A stretch of 64,000 bases of DNA, from contig CAJXDR010000001.1 of assembly GCA_913052345.1 (NCBI GenBank), positions 154,563-218,562 on the forward strand, in the 5' to 3' direction. The position numbers and the translations under genes were made by a program. This document shows, piece by piece, positions 8,100-17,241 of the stretch (within the stretch, counting starts at the first letter, position 1; every line of letters begins with the position of its first letter). The notes beneath the pieces are model-generated. The model was not told where the DNA came from. It made no database searches and saw only the letters and a list, made by a program, of their open reading frames with translations. This stretch comes from UBA4421 sp002470275 (GTDB lineage: Bacteria; Pseudomonadota; Gammaproteobacteria; Pseudomonadales; Azotimanducaceae).

Positions 8100-10613
8100 T
8101 CACCCGTCCTTGGATGCGCCGCGCAGCTCAATAACCCGATAGCCTCGCACCCGCTCGAGCTGCTGCCGCACCAAGGAGCGATGCAAGTCTAAGTTCTGAG
8201 CTGTGGGCATAAGGTCATTGTTAGCGGATTCCTCTATGGCGAGGCATAAATGTCTCAGCTCATCAAAGCCAAAGCTTGCCATGATGCCGGCCATGGCATG
8301 ACCGGCATTGGCCAGATTTTTGAGGTCTTTCTGGCTAACGGCCTCTTCAAGTTGTTCAAGCAGCACCTTTACTTCACTTGTGAATGCGCTTAGAGCCTCT
8401 GCAAGACCAGCGTCTCCCATAAGCTCCCGAAGCTCGATCATCCGCGTATCGGCTATCCAATCATCCTGTCGGCGTTGACCAAGCCAGCGATGGATACGTT
8501 CGATCAGACCGCGCGCATTGATCGGTTTGCACAGAAAATCGTTCATTCCGGCGTCTAGGCAGGCTCGCTCATCTTCGGAAGACGCTTTGGCCGTTAGCGC
8601 GATGATCGCCCCCTCGTAGCCCTCCCGTCGAAACCACCGAGCGGTCTCAAATCCATCCATGAGCGGCATCTGGATATCCATAAGCACTAGGTCAAACTGC
8701 CGATGCTCGGGCACCTCTTTTTTCAACAGCTTACAGGCGGACACCCCGTCATCGGCAAGCGTGACTGAAAAGCCACGCTGCTCCAGCAGCGATCTCACCA
8801 CCAACTGATTTGCAACGCTGTCTTCGACGAGCAAAATTCGCCCTTCGCCGAACAGCTTAATGTCAGGCACTTCAACGCCCCCGGCGAGCGTACCCGGCTC
8901 GCAGGGCATCAGCGGAAGCGCAAGCGTAAAGCTACTGCCTTGACCCTTCTCCGAGGTGACGCTGAGCTCGCCCCCGAGCAGTTCTGCTAGCATGGAAGAA
9001 ATACTTAGGCCCAAACCGGATCCGACATACCGTCGTGTATCGGAATCATCAGCCTGAACAAAGGCGCCAAAGACCGCTTCTTCCTGAGCCTTTATCATAC
9101 CAATGCCGCTGTCCTCCACCGTAATACGATAGCGGGCGGATTGCGGAACACCGGCATCCAATTCGAATCTAACGCGGACAAATCCCTGGTCGGTGAACTT
9201 GATCGCATTGCTCAAAAGGTTGGTCACAATTTGACCGATCCGATGCTCATCGCCCAGCACGCGCATATTTTCCGCTACGTCCATTTCCAGGGTCATGTCG
9301 AGGTTTTTCCGCTCGGCGCTAGGGCGAAAGAGAGCGACCAGGTCCTGCATTAATTCAGCGGGTGAAAAAGGGGAGAGTACAACTTCCGCCTGACCCGCCT
9401 CGATCTTTGAATAATCGAGTACGTTGTTCAGAAGCGACATGAGCCGCTCGCCCGCTCGTTCTGCCGTCACAATCAGCTGCTCTCGTGCAGGCGGTGATTC
9501 CTCGGTGCGAATAAGCTGCAGAATCCCCAGCAGGGCATTCATGGGCGTCCGAATTTCATGGCTCATGTTTGCAAGAAATCGGCTTTTTGCCTCATTTGCC
9601 TGATCTGCCTGTGATAGTGCCTGAGCGCGTTCTTGGTTGAGTTTTCGCGCCTCACGCAGGTCTCTTATTTCAGCCGCAAAAAGATATCCTTTCGAGGTCA
9701 TTGCGGCATTCACTGTCAGCTCTACGGGGATCTCAAACCCGTCCTTATGGAGGGCATCAATTTCAACGCGGCGACCGATAATCCGACTCTCCCCTGATGC
9801 AAGGAAACGCTGGAGCCCATGGGCGTGCACCTTGCGATGCCGCTCTGGCATGATCAGCTCGCTCATCGATGCGCCAATAATTTCGGATTTGCGATAGCCA
9901 AGTAGCTCTTCAGCTGTCTGATTGAAGGCGGTCACGATACCCGCCTCATTCATGACAACTCGGGCGCACATATTGCCCTCCATCATTAGGCGCTCTAGTT
10001 CATCCTGTTGATCTGGCATGCCCGCTGGCGCGTGGGGAGCTATATCCAGGGCAGCTTCCGTAGCTCGAGGGCAGAGGACCACAACTTTCGCTCCCGGCAA
10101 ACCCTGCAGTAGACCAGCTGCATCCCCTTCCTCGGGATTTGCCCAAGACACATCGACGATGCCAGACGGGTAAACGGGCAAACACCACGGCCACTGGCCC
10201 GCCCCGCCCTCATATTGGATAAAACCATCCAAATCGCCCATATTGCCAAACACTGAGGCCAGACTTTTGCCCGTTAAGTTTCTCGCATCGAGCCAATCCC
10301 TGGCAGTTTCCGTGCTGGCTAGCACATGACCTCGCTGATCCACCAGGATGTATCCGTTGCCATCGTCCTGGCCCAGCTTTGTTAACCATCCCTCGTGAAC
10401 TTTATGGACAAGGAATTGATGTCGCTGAATAAAGATAACGAAACCGGCCAGCAGGAGATTAAAAGAACCTAACCACTCCCAGGGGAAGGCGTCATCTGAA
10501 GGGTCAAGCTGAACGATCGGCACCACCCAGATGACAGAGGATATGGCGACCAGCACCCACAAATTCATCCAATCCTTGCCTCCTCTTGGCCAGAAGCCTC
10601 GCCCTTGACTCAT
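8100..10613 (-). CDS. Hybrid sensor histidine kinase with PAS, receiver and HPt domains
   Basis: Complete phosphorelay sensor of 837 aa at the inner membrane. Order: two hydrophobic helices (about 18-32 and 46-62), a PAS-like segment (about 85-160), a clear PAS domain (about 205-320, VMNEAGIVTAFNQTAEELLG), DHp helix with MSHEIRTPMN (His352), ATPase domain with NLLSNAIKFT, EDSGIGM and GSGLGL, receiver domain with VEDSVANQ, phospho-acceptor Asp646 (LVLMDIQMP) and Lys697, and a C-terminal HPt domain with GHAMAGIMASFG (His772). All four phosphotransfer sites look functional. Its ATG overlaps the stop of the preceding kinase-like gene by 4 bases (ATGA). No DNA-binding response regulator is adjacent, so the output partner is elsewhere. 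Confidence 0.94.
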   Translation of the reverse strand: MSQGRGFWPRGGKDWMNLWVLVAISSVIWVVPIVQLDPSDDAFPWEWLGSFNLLLAGFVIFIQRHQFLVHKVHEGWLTKLGQDDGNGYILVDQRGHVLASTETARDWLDARNLTGKSLASVFGNMGDLDGFIQYEGGAGQWPWCLPVYPSGIVDVSWANPEEGDAAGLLQGLPGAKVVVLCPRATEAALDIAPHAPAGMPDQQDELERLMMEGNMCARVVMNEAGIVTAFNQTAEELLGYRKSEIIGASMSELIMPERHRKVHAHGLQRFLASGESRIIGRRVEIDALHKDGFEIPVELTVNAAMTSKGYLFAAEIRDLREARKLNQERAQALSQADQANEAKSRFLANMSHEIRTPMNALLGILQLIRTEESPPAREQLIVTAERAGERLMSLLNNVLDYSKIEAGQAEVVLSPFSPAELMQDLVALFRPSAERKNLDMTLEMDVAENMRVLGDEHRIGQIVTNLLSNAIKFTDQGFVRVRFELDAGVPQSARYRITVEDSGIGMIKAQEEAVFGAFVQADDSDTRRYVGSGLGLSISSMLAELLGGELSVTSEKGQGSSFTLALPLMPCEPGTLAGGVEVPDIKLFGEGRILLVEDSVANQLVVRSLLEQRGFSVTLADDGVSACKLLKKEVPEHRQFDLVLMDIQMPLMDGFETARWFRREGYEGAIIALTAKASSEDERACLDAGMNDFLCKPINARGLIERIHRWLGQRRQDDWIADTRMIELRELMGDAGLAEALSAFTSEVKVLLEQLEEAVSQKDLKNLANAGHAMAGIMASFGFDELRHLCLAIEESANNDLMPTAQNLDLHRSLVRQQLERVRGYRVIELRGASKDG

Positions 10614-12268
10614 CTCCGACTGACTCCTGGCGGTGTGAATAAATCTTCGGGCACGTTCACCCCACCCAGAAAATTCGCCACCCAGCCAATCTCTTGGGAC
10701 AGCCTGGCAAACTGCGACTCATCACGAAGGACATCGCCGCTCTCCTTCATCTCCGGAAGCCTTTCTAACAACCCCGCCGCCTCAGCGTTGAGCCTCGCAA
10801 AGCCCAGATTTTCTGCAGCGTGGGCCAACATCGATAAGTTGTGCGCCAGTTCTGTACGTTTCAGCGACGGCTGTTTGAGTGCTGCTAGGCGTGCCTCAAT
10901 CTCCGTTGAAAACTGCATCAACAGGAGACGGAGTTCGTCAAAGCCCATCACCCTGGCAAGGTGCTGCAGGTGCGTCCGGCTCACCCGCTCTGTCGCCGAA
11001 GCGCCTTCCTTGCCCACGGCCTCCGCCAGGGTTCGGCGGATGGCCTCATAACCTACTGGCTTTGTCAGAAAACTATCGAACCCAGCGCTCAAACACTCTC
11101 TCTCTGTGTTGTCAGATAAATGCGCCGTCAGCGCAATGAGTGGAATAGACTGCCCTCCGTCGGGGATTTTCCTAATCAATTTCGCAGCCGCCTGGCCATC
11201 CATCTGGGGCATGGCCAAGTCCATTAGAACTGCGGCATGCCGGCGCTCCCGCAATGCGGATATCGCCTCCAGCCCGTTTGTCGCTTCCCAAACCGCATAC
11301 CCCAGAGAGTTAAGTACTGATTTCATGACCAAGCGGTTTGACCGAGAATCATCCACCAGCAGGATGCTCGGTCTTTCCTCAGAGGAGGGGTCCGGCTCAG
11401 GCTCAATAAGGGAGGCCCTGGAAACGGTCCGCTCCGCACTCGGGTCAGGTAAGCTCATGGGCACCGGGGAAGCAGGTTCAACACCTAGGGATTGCGTTGG
11501 GTTGGCGTCCGTCGGCGCCAGATTTACGAGGAGTACCGGTAAACGTATTTGCCAACAGGGACCGACCCCCGCCTCATTCGACGGTGTAAGGGAACCTCCA
11601 AGAAACTTGATTAGCTCCCGGGCCAAGACTAAACCGGTAAGGAGCAGCGGGTCACGTAATGCCTTGCTTGAATTCTGTTTATCGAGCTGTAGGGAGAAAA
11701 GATTCGCTAAGCCTTCTTCCTGCAAACCCAGCCCATTGTCTTCGATGGTAATCGAAAGCTCTCGTTCCCTGATGAGCTCTAACTGAACAGTTATGGAACT
11801 CGACTGGGAGGACAGCAGGGCATGTCGCAAGATATGCAGGACAGCATGATTTAGCTTTCTATGATCGAAGCGCAGGCTATGATCGAAGCGAAGGGCTGTT
11901 CCCTTCTTCGTTTCAGGCTGGGACACCACCACGATCTCAACGCCGCAATGCGCAGCCTCTTGGGCGACGCTCGCCAGAGCCTCAGACAGGCAATGACCTA
12001 AGGATATGTTGTCCTCCTGGCGGCGGGCCTCTTTGGCAACCACTAGGTCTAGTTCATTAATTGCACGCAACATTGCGTTCAGCCTTCCAACACCCACCTG
12101 AGCCTTGGAGACAAGGTGGTGCTGGGCCGGGTCAGCCAGCGTTTTTTCCAGCAAATCGAGCGTACCCTGAAGGGTCGCAAGAGTGGTGCGGATGTCCGGC
12201 GAGGCCAACTTTAAAAATTGTGATATCACGCTGGACATGGGACTAAATTTAGGGGGTAACGCTACCAT
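10610..12268 (-). CDS. Degenerate histidine-kinase-like protein with receiver and HPt-like domains
   Basis: Soluble signalling protein. Numbering here follows the longest frame, which opens at a TTG at 12292; I start at the first ATG (residue 9, 12268), and another ATG lies at 12238. The DHp-like region reads KLASPDIRTTLATL (29-42): the motif normally written SHELRTPL has Pro32 in place of the phospho-acceptor His. The ATPase region keeps EDNGLGL (184-190), but the Mg-binding Asn of the N box is replaced (ILRHALLS). The receiver is intact: LLVDDSRSN, Asp358 in VLMDLAMP, Thr389, Lys411. A Pro/Ser-rich linker (about 258-308) precedes it. The HPt-like end aligns SMLAHAAENLG with the usual HxLKGxxxxxG, putting Ser487 at the His position. 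First gene of a two-gene operon with the intact hybrid kinase. Confidence 0.88.
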   Translation of the reverse strand: MVALPPKFSPMSSVISQFLKLASPDIRTTLATLQGTLDLLEKTLADPAQHHLVSKAQVGVGRLNAMLRAINELDLVVAKEARRQEDNISLGHCLSEALASVAQEAAHCGVEIVVVSQPETKKGTALRFDHSLRFDHRKLNHAVLHILRHALLSSQSSSITVQLELIRERELSITIEDNGLGLQEEGLANLFSLQLDKQNSSKALRDPLLLTGLVLARELIKFLGGSLTPSNEAGVGPCWQIRLPVLLVNLAPTDANPTQSLGVEPASPVPMSLPDPSAERTVSRASLIEPEPDPSSEERPSILLVDDSRSNRLVMKSVLNSLGYAVWEATNGLEAISALRERRHAAVLMDLAMPQMDGQAAAKLIRKIPDGGQSIPLIALTAHLSDNTERECLSAGFDSFLTKPVGYEAIRRTLAEAVGKEGASATERVSRTHLQHLARVMGFDELRLLLMQFSTEIEARLAALKQPSLKRTELAHNLSMLAHAAENLGFARLNAEAAGLLERLPEMKESGDVLRDESQFARLSQEIGWVANFLGGVNVPEDLFTPPGVSRR

Positions 12269-12661
12269 TTGATTCAAAACAACCCGACCCAACGAACCAA
12301 GCAGCCGCTTTTTAGATCACCCATGTCCTGGCAAGAACACAGTGCACTTTTGCTGCTTCGCTCTCACTCGAATGAATATTCAGTGTGCCTCTCGAGTTGA
12401 CGTTGTGTAGGGCAAAAACGCTTACAGGTAGTTTTTTCTAGATAAACGGAAAAATCTTATTCCTGATCGCCAGGATTGGAATGCAGCACATTCACGCCCT
12501 GGAACCCAAGGGTTGCGGGCCCACGAAACGGCACCTGACCTGGCCACCTTTTTAGAGCCAGTACAACCGAGCGAGCGTAACGATTATCATCCAGGATTGG
12601 GGTAATCTTGATGGTAAAGACAGGCGCCTTGAGCGAAGGCCAATTCCTGAGGGGGGAGACC
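12269..12661. other. Divergent intergenic region between signalling operon and acyl-CoA ligase
   Basis: About 390 bases with no convincing gene. It must hold promoters for both directions. Visible pieces are a 10-bp perfect palindrome TGAATATTCA at 12373-12382, a TTGACG hexamer at 12397-12402 without a convincing -10 partner on the plus strand, and two copies of the decamer CCAGGATTGG at 12470-12479 and 12591-12600. A purine-rich Shine-Dalgarno (GAGGGGGGAGA) sits just before the ligase ATG. I do not assign any of these to a named regulator. Confidence 0.5.
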
Positions 12662-14482
12662 ATGGCACTTTTAAAAGATATAGAGACACTGACACAAATT
12701 CCCGCGCTGCTGCGCTTGAAGAAGGGCATGGTCCCTCGCCCCATGTCCGTCAAGGACTGCCCGGGCGCGCGCGTTGAAGAAACCGCTGCCCGATTTGGGG
12801 ATTCAAGCGCCATACTTTTTGAGGGGCGTACCCTCAGCTGGGGAGAATTCAATGCCCTAGCAAACCGCTATGCCCATTGTCTCAAGGCCCAGGGGCTGCA
12901 GCGGGATGACAGCGTAAGCATCGTTATGGAAAACAGGGTGGAATTTCTCGCGCTGCTGATCGGGCTTAACAAACTTGGCGTTGCGGCGGGACTGCTGAAT
13001 ACCAACCTGACCGGGCGTTCTCTGGCCCACTGCATGAGCGTCATCGACTCTAAGAAGTGTATTTTTGGCTCCGAGGTTACCCACGCTATCGAAGGTGTTC
13101 GCGAGGAGTTGGCAACGTCCCTAGGCCTTAGGGGCCCTAGCGACCTATTTTTCGTCGGCGACAAAGGTGATGACCAGGCCCCAGAGTGGGCCCAGGACCT
13201 CGACGTTTTGGCCAGTAACATGAGCGACGATAATCCCTCGGATACCGGCGACAATACCCTTGGCGAGATCGCCTTTTATATCTATACATCCGGAACCACG
13301 GGACTGCCCAAGGCTGCGGTAATGTCGAACCGTCGATATTTACAGAGCGCTAGCTTGGCGGGTGTAGCAGGCCTGAAGTGCAAGCCCTCTGATCGCATTT
13401 ATCTCTGCCTGCCGCTCTACCACGGCACCGGGCTGCTCATTGGCGTTGGCTCCTCGATCACGACTGGCGCCAGCATGTTTATCAGACGAAAATTTTCCGC
13501 CAGTAACTTTTTGCGAGAGGTACGTGATCATGGCTGTACCCACATGGTCTATATCGGTGAGCTGTGTCGTTACCTGACAAATATCCCAGAACAGGCTGAC
13601 GACGCCAGGAATCCCCTTCGCTCGATCATGGGCAACGGCATGCGTCCAGACATCTGGATGACGTTTAAAAAACGGTACGGGATATCTCGAATTTGCGAGT
13701 TTTATGGTGCATCCGAGGGCAATGTTGCCTTTGCAAACCTCATGAACAAAGACTGCACTGTAGGTATGACGACCTCTGAGGTGGTCTTGGTGGAGTATGA
13801 CGTGGATCAGGATCAAGTTGTTCGAGATTCTGCCGGTCGATGCATCCCCGTCGCGCCGGGAGAGCCAGGACTGCTGTTGTGCAAAATTACGCCGAACACC
13901 CGATTCGAGGGCTATACCGATGCTGCTGCAACGCAGAATAAGGTCCTGGAGAATGCCCTGGAAGAAGGCGACGCCTGGTTCAATACAGGAGATTTGATGC
14001 GCACGGTGGAAGTAGGCTTCACCCTAAACTATGACCACTATCAGTTTGTCGATCGAGTTGGCGACACCTTCCGGTGGAAATCAGAAAACGTTTCCACCAA
14101 TGAAGTGGGCGAGATTCTTAACAACTTCCATCAGATCAAGTTTAGTAATGTTTATGGGGTACAAATCCCTCATACCGACGGACGGGCAGGCATGGTCTCG
14201 ATCACCCTAGACCCGGATCACCCAATACTGGACCTAGCCGCTTTCTCCCAGTTCGTCAGGGAAAATCTGCCAAGCTATGCGATTCCAGTCTTTATCCGTA
14301 TCGACGCCGACATTGAGGTCACCGGAACATTCAAAATGCTCAAGGGCGACCTTAAAAAACAGGGCTACGATATCGGGCAGGTCGAGGGCCCGGTCTATGT
14401 TATGAGGCCTGGCGAGGAACGCTATGTTGAACTTGACGACGAATACCTCAGTCGCCTGACCCTGGGCACGGCGGGCTTTTAG
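12662..14482 (+). CDS. Long-chain acyl-CoA synthetase (FATP/very-long-chain type)
   Basis: AMP-forming ligase (606 aa) that activates a long-chain carboxylic acid to its CoA thioester. The ATP/AMP-binding loop YIYTSGTTGLPKAAV lies near residue 210, and the adenine-binding motif is FYGASEGNVAF. The 'GASEG' and 'GDTFRWKSENVSTNEV' patterns are those of the FATP/very-long-chain acyl-CoA synthetase branch rather than E. coli FadD. The frame is open further upstream to 12608, but I choose the ATG at 12662 because a strong Shine-Dalgarno (GAGGGGGGAGA) lies directly ahead and the conserved region begins after it. The HAD phosphatase gene follows 15 bases after the stop. Confidence 0.92.
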   Translation: MALLKDIETLTQIPALLRLKKGMVPRPMSVKDCPGARVEETAARFGDSSAILFEGRTLSWGEFNALANRYAHCLKAQGLQRDDSVSIVMENRVEFLALLIGLNKLGVAAGLLNTNLTGRSLAHCMSVIDSKKCIFGSEVTHAIEGVREELATSLGLRGPSDLFFVGDKGDDQAPEWAQDLDVLASNMSDDNPSDTGDNTLGEIAFYIYTSGTTGLPKAAVMSNRRYLQSASLAGVAGLKCKPSDRIYLCLPLYHGTGLLIGVGSSITTGASMFIRRKFSASNFLREVRDHGCTHMVYIGELCRYLTNIPEQADDARNPLRSIMGNGMRPDIWMTFKKRYGISRICEFYGASEGNVAFANLMNKDCTVGMTTSEVVLVEYDVDQDQVVRDSAGRCIPVAPGEPGLLLCKITPNTRFEGYTDAAATQNKVLENALEEGDAWFNTGDLMRTVEVGFTLNYDHYQFVDRVGDTFRWKSENVSTNEVGEILNNFHQIKFSNVYGVQIPHTDGRAGMVSITLDPDHPILDLAAFSQFVRENLPSYAIPVFIRIDADIEVTGTFKMLKGDLKKQGYDIGQVEGPVYVMRPGEERYVELDDEYLSRLTLGTAGF

Positions 14483-14497
14483 CCTCACTGCTCCGAC

Positions 14498-15139
14498 ATG
14501 ACTTGCCAACCACCGGCCCACGGGGTACGGGCAATAGTGCTTGACCTTGGGGGCGTCGTTCTTGGCATCAACTTCCGTCAGGTCTTCAGCCATTGGGCAG
14601 CCGCAGCGGGTGTCGAGGAGCGCATTTTTTACGATCACTGGCGACTGGACGATGCGTATCGCCAACATGAGATCGGCGCCATCGACTTCCACCGCTATAC
14701 CCAACACATGACCGAGCAGCTTGGCGTTGAACTAAGCCAGGAAGCCTGGCGGGTTGGATGGAATGCGTTGTGGACGGAGCCCCATCATCGGGTGGTCGGC
14801 CTGTTTCCAGCAATAAAGCGCCGCTATGGTCTCTTCGCATTCAGTAATACCAATGCCACCCACGCGGTCAGTTTCCGACATCGATATGCAGATGCACTAG
14901 CGGGTTTTGACCAACTCTTTTTGTCCCACGAAATCGGCGCAAGGAAACCAGACCCGCAGTCTTTTTTGGACGTCTGTGAGCGCATTCAGGTGGCACCCCA
15001 TCAGGTTCTTTTCTTGGATGACAGTCAGGAAAACGTCAGCGGGGCACGTTCCGTGGGGCTAATCGCCCAGCATACACGCTCAGAGCAGGAGGTGGTTCAG
15101 GCCCTCCGCGACACTCTGGACACGATTCAGGAAAGCTAA
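14498..15139 (+). CDS. HAD-superfamily hydrolase, YihX-like
   Basis: Haloacid-dehalogenase-fold phosphatase of 213 aa. Motif I is VLDLGGVVLGI (Asp16), which has Gly where most phosphatases have a second Asp (DxD); this DLGxV form is typical of the YihX/epoxide-hydrolase N-terminal subgroup (HAD IA, variant 3). Motif II is FAFSNTN, the motif III Lys is in GARKPDP, and motif IV is FLDDSQENVSGA. YihX of E. coli dephosphorylates alpha-D-glucose 1-phosphate, so a small sugar phosphate is plausible but not shown. It follows the acyl-CoA ligase gene and its stop interlocks with that of the YkgJ-like gene. Confidence 0.86.
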   Translation: MTCQPPAHGVRAIVLDLGGVVLGINFRQVFSHWAAAAGVEERIFYDHWRLDDAYRQHEIGAIDFHRYTQHMTEQLGVELSQEAWRVGWNALWTEPHHRVVGLFPAIKRRYGLFAFSNTNATHAVSFRHRYADALAGFDQLFLSHEIGARKPDPQSFLDVCERIQVAPHQVLFLDDSQENVSGARSVGLIAQHTRSEQEVVQALRDTLDTIQES

Positions 15140-15408
15140 CAGGCGCTCTCGATTTCCAGGCACTCAAGCCGATGCAACGCCTCCCCCGCGGAATTGCCAC
15201 AAACCCAAGGCTCTGCTTTGAAGGCCGAGCACGCCTTGGGCCGTTCGGGCCGTCCGAAGAGACGACAGCGCCGAGCGTCATCCAGATGCAGACAGCGCAC
15301 GCCTGCGGGCTTCCCTTGGGGCATGCCGGGGATAGGACCGTTAATTGAGGGGGCGATGCAGCAGGCGCCACACCCGCTACGGCAGATCATGCTCCCTGGC
15401 GGGCTCAT
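15136..15408 (-). CDS. YkgJ-family cysteine-cluster protein
   Basis: Small protein (90 aa) of the YkgJ/UPF0153 family, proposed to bind zinc or iron through clustered cysteines. Visible ligands are CRSGCGACC near the N-terminus, then CLHLDDARRCRLFG, a further KACSAF and WVCGN. Function in cells is unknown. It begins 6 bases after the stop of the LLM oxidoreductase gene, so the two are probably one transcript. The end overlaps the HAD gene by 4 bases, tail to tail. Confidence 0.8.
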   Translation of the reverse strand: MSPPGSMICRSGCGACCIAPSINGPIPGMPQGKPAGVRCLHLDDARRCRLFGRPERPKACSAFKAEPWVCGNSAGEALHRLECLEIESAC

Positions 15409-15414
15409 CGGCGC

Positions 15415-16287
15415 CTACCCTGCATAGCCATGGGCTAATGCCGCATAGCGCTCGAGCAGTGGCATAACGGTATCTGCATCTGTGGGCGGCAGTGCGAATA
15501 CGATTCGGTGAAAACCGATGTCGATCAGTTCCTCAACCGCTTGCTCACTGGGGCCCACGCCAAATATGGAGAAATTGGGCTCTCCCCCCCGCCCCCTGGC
15601 CTGCCACGCCGCTCGGGTATGACGGATGCCTTCGGCATAATCCACACCGCCGCCAGCATCCCGGCGCCTCTTATCCTGATAGATGGGGAACCAACCGTCG
15701 CCATACTCGGCGATGCGGTCGTAGACAAATCGCGAAGAGGCGCCAATCAAAACCGGGGGGCCACCGGCCTGCATGGGCTTGGGATAGGCCCAGAGGGGAT
15801 CAAAGTCCACGAAATCCCCGTGGAACTCTGCATCTTCCTGTGTCCAGATTGCACGCATGGCCAACACTCGTTCGCGCAGAATTCTCCAGCGCTGGGTGAA
15901 GGGCGTGCCGTGATTTTCCATTTCCTCTGCATTCCATCCAGCACCGACGCCAAGCAACAGGCGTCCCGCTGAAAGATGATCCAGGCTCGCTACCTGTTTC
16001 GCCATCAAAATGGGATCGCGTTCGGTCACCAGTGAGATGCCGGTGCCGAGACGAAGTGTCTGAGTGACCGAGGCCGCCATGGACAGGGCAACGAAAGGAT
16101 CATAGGTACGCCAATATTCCTCGGGGAGGTCTCCTCCGCCCGGCCAAGGGGAACGACGACTTGCAGGAATATGCGTGTGTTCAGGCAAGAACAGCGACTC
16201 GAAACCAAAGGCTTCAGCCTCTTTCGCCAGGGTGTCTGGGCGGATGGCCTTGTCCGTGGGGAAAATCACCAGTCCAAAATGAGTCAT
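15415..16287 (-). CDS. LLM-class flavin/F420-dependent oxidoreductase (1 of 3)
   Basis: Luciferase-like TIM-barrel oxidoreductase, 290 aa. Family signs are FLPEHTHIPASRRSPWPGG near the N-terminus, LRLGTGISLV, the ERDPILMAKQVASLDHLSAGRLLLGVGAGWN segment (shown here only as its landmark parts ERDP and LGVGAGWN), and GPPVLIGASS. These match the F420-type subgroup I remember as TIGR03619, which would use F420H2 rather than FMN, but cofactor cannot be fixed from sequence alone. Substrate unknown. Downstream on the same strand is the YkgJ-like gene; upstream is the transglycosylase gene. Confidence 0.88.
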   Translation of the reverse strand: MTHFGLVIFPTDKAIRPDTLAKEAEAFGFESLFLPEHTHIPASRRSPWPGGGDLPEEYWRTYDPFVALSMAASVTQTLRLGTGISLVTERDPILMAKQVASLDHLSAGRLLLGVGAGWNAEEMENHGTPFTQRWRILRERVLAMRAIWTQEDAEFHGDFVDFDPLWAYPKPMQAGGPPVLIGASSRFVYDRIAEYGDGWFPIYQDKRRRDAGGGVDYAEGIRHTRAAWQARGRGGEPNFSIFGVGPSEQAVEELIDIGFHRIVFALPPTDADTVMPLLERYAALAHGYAG

Positions 16288-16384
16288 TGTTATCGTTTAC
16301 CGAGGGGTGAAGCGTTACGCACGCATAGCAACATAGCAGGGTGCATGTCCTTAAAAAAGACGCTGTGCGATAGGGCAAACCGTC

Positions 16385-17101
16385 TTAGAGGGAGGCGGAA
16401 AGGGCTTCCATATGGCGATCTATTTTTGCGAGATATCGTTGCGCTGCCGCTCGCCTCTTGGAGTGCAGCCCAACATTATAGGCGGCCAGAGCACAGCCCA
16501 TGTCGCCTTCACAACGCTCCACCAGATATCCCAGAATTTGGGCACCGCAATAGATGTTCTGCTCCGGATCTTGGAGGTCCTGTTGGCCGCAGAAGTTAGC
16601 CCAGTATCCAGGTCTGATCTGAGCGGGCCCGACGGCCCCAACATGGGAGCGAACATATTTACGGAAGGAACTCTCCGCCAGCACCAAACTCGCAAGCAGT
16701 TCAGGCTGAAGCTGCTGCCGCTCCGACGCTTCGATGATCCAACCCGAAAATTCGGTCGCTGGATGCAGGCCGATTCCGAAGCCTTGCTCCAGCTTTAGCG
16801 CAAACGTCCAGGCCTGACTGGCGAAGGTCGTGGAGGTTTGCCTGGGCAGAGGCAGTTCAACCACCTTCACCTGTGCAGAGGTGGACAGCACCGATTGGGA
16901 CGACGAGCCACCAGACAGAGATACGGGAGCCTGAGGGGCAATAAGAGGGGCCGCAAGAGCAACCAGCACCGGCACCATAAACGGCCGTCGCTGCCTGGCC
17001 GACAATACCTTGACCCGACCGACCGAGCGCCCTGCCGCGTGTGCCAAGCTACCCAAGGCACGCCACGCACCGACAACCAACGGATGCCTACGCAAGTCCA
17101 T
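16385..17101 (-). CDS. Membrane-anchored lytic transglycosylase (SLT domain)
   Basis: Peptidoglycan-cleaving lytic transglycosylase. From the chosen start it is 238 aa: a basic N-terminus, one hydrophobic anchor (about 41-56), a Ser/Gln/Thr-rich linker, then an SLT domain whose catalytic Glu is Glu143 in LVLAESSFRKYV, followed by HVGAVGPAQIRPGYW and the late AAYNVG motif. The frame stays open to 17212, but the ATG at 17101 has a good Shine-Dalgarno (GGAGAGAGG) while the longer form does not, and the basic-then-hydrophobic order fits a type II membrane protein. Position places the enzyme in the periplasm, acting on the wall next to PBP1b-type synthesis. Confidence 0.85.
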   Translation of the reverse strand: MDLRRHPLVVGAWRALGSLAHAAGRSVGRVKVLSARQRRPFMVPVLVALAAPLIAPQAPVSLSGGSSSQSVLSTSAQVKVVELPLPRQTSTTFASQAWTFALKLEQGFGIGLHPATEFSGWIIEASERQQLQPELLASLVLAESSFRKYVRSHVGAVGPAQIRPGYWANFCGQQDLQDPEQNIYCGAQILGYLVERCEGDMGCALAAYNVGLHSKRRAAAQRYLAKIDRHMEALSASL

Positions 17102-17241
17102 TTTCCCGACCTCTCTCCTTCCCTTTACGCCAACCTCATTGTTTGGCGGACGAAAAAGGGTACTTAACTGTCTCTCGCGGGCATCTTCAGGCAAAAATTG
17201 AGAAAAATCCAATCAAAAATGGAAAAAAAATTGAGTCTCAG

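Noticed and set aside
12470..12600. CCAGGATTGG direct repeats as a regulator site pair
   Set aside because: Only 10 bases long, 121 bases apart, not palindromic and not at promoter-like positions.
12608..12661. Upstream extension of the acyl-CoA ligase
   Set aside because: The added 18 residues are not family-like, and a strong Shine-Dalgarno supports the ATG at 12662.
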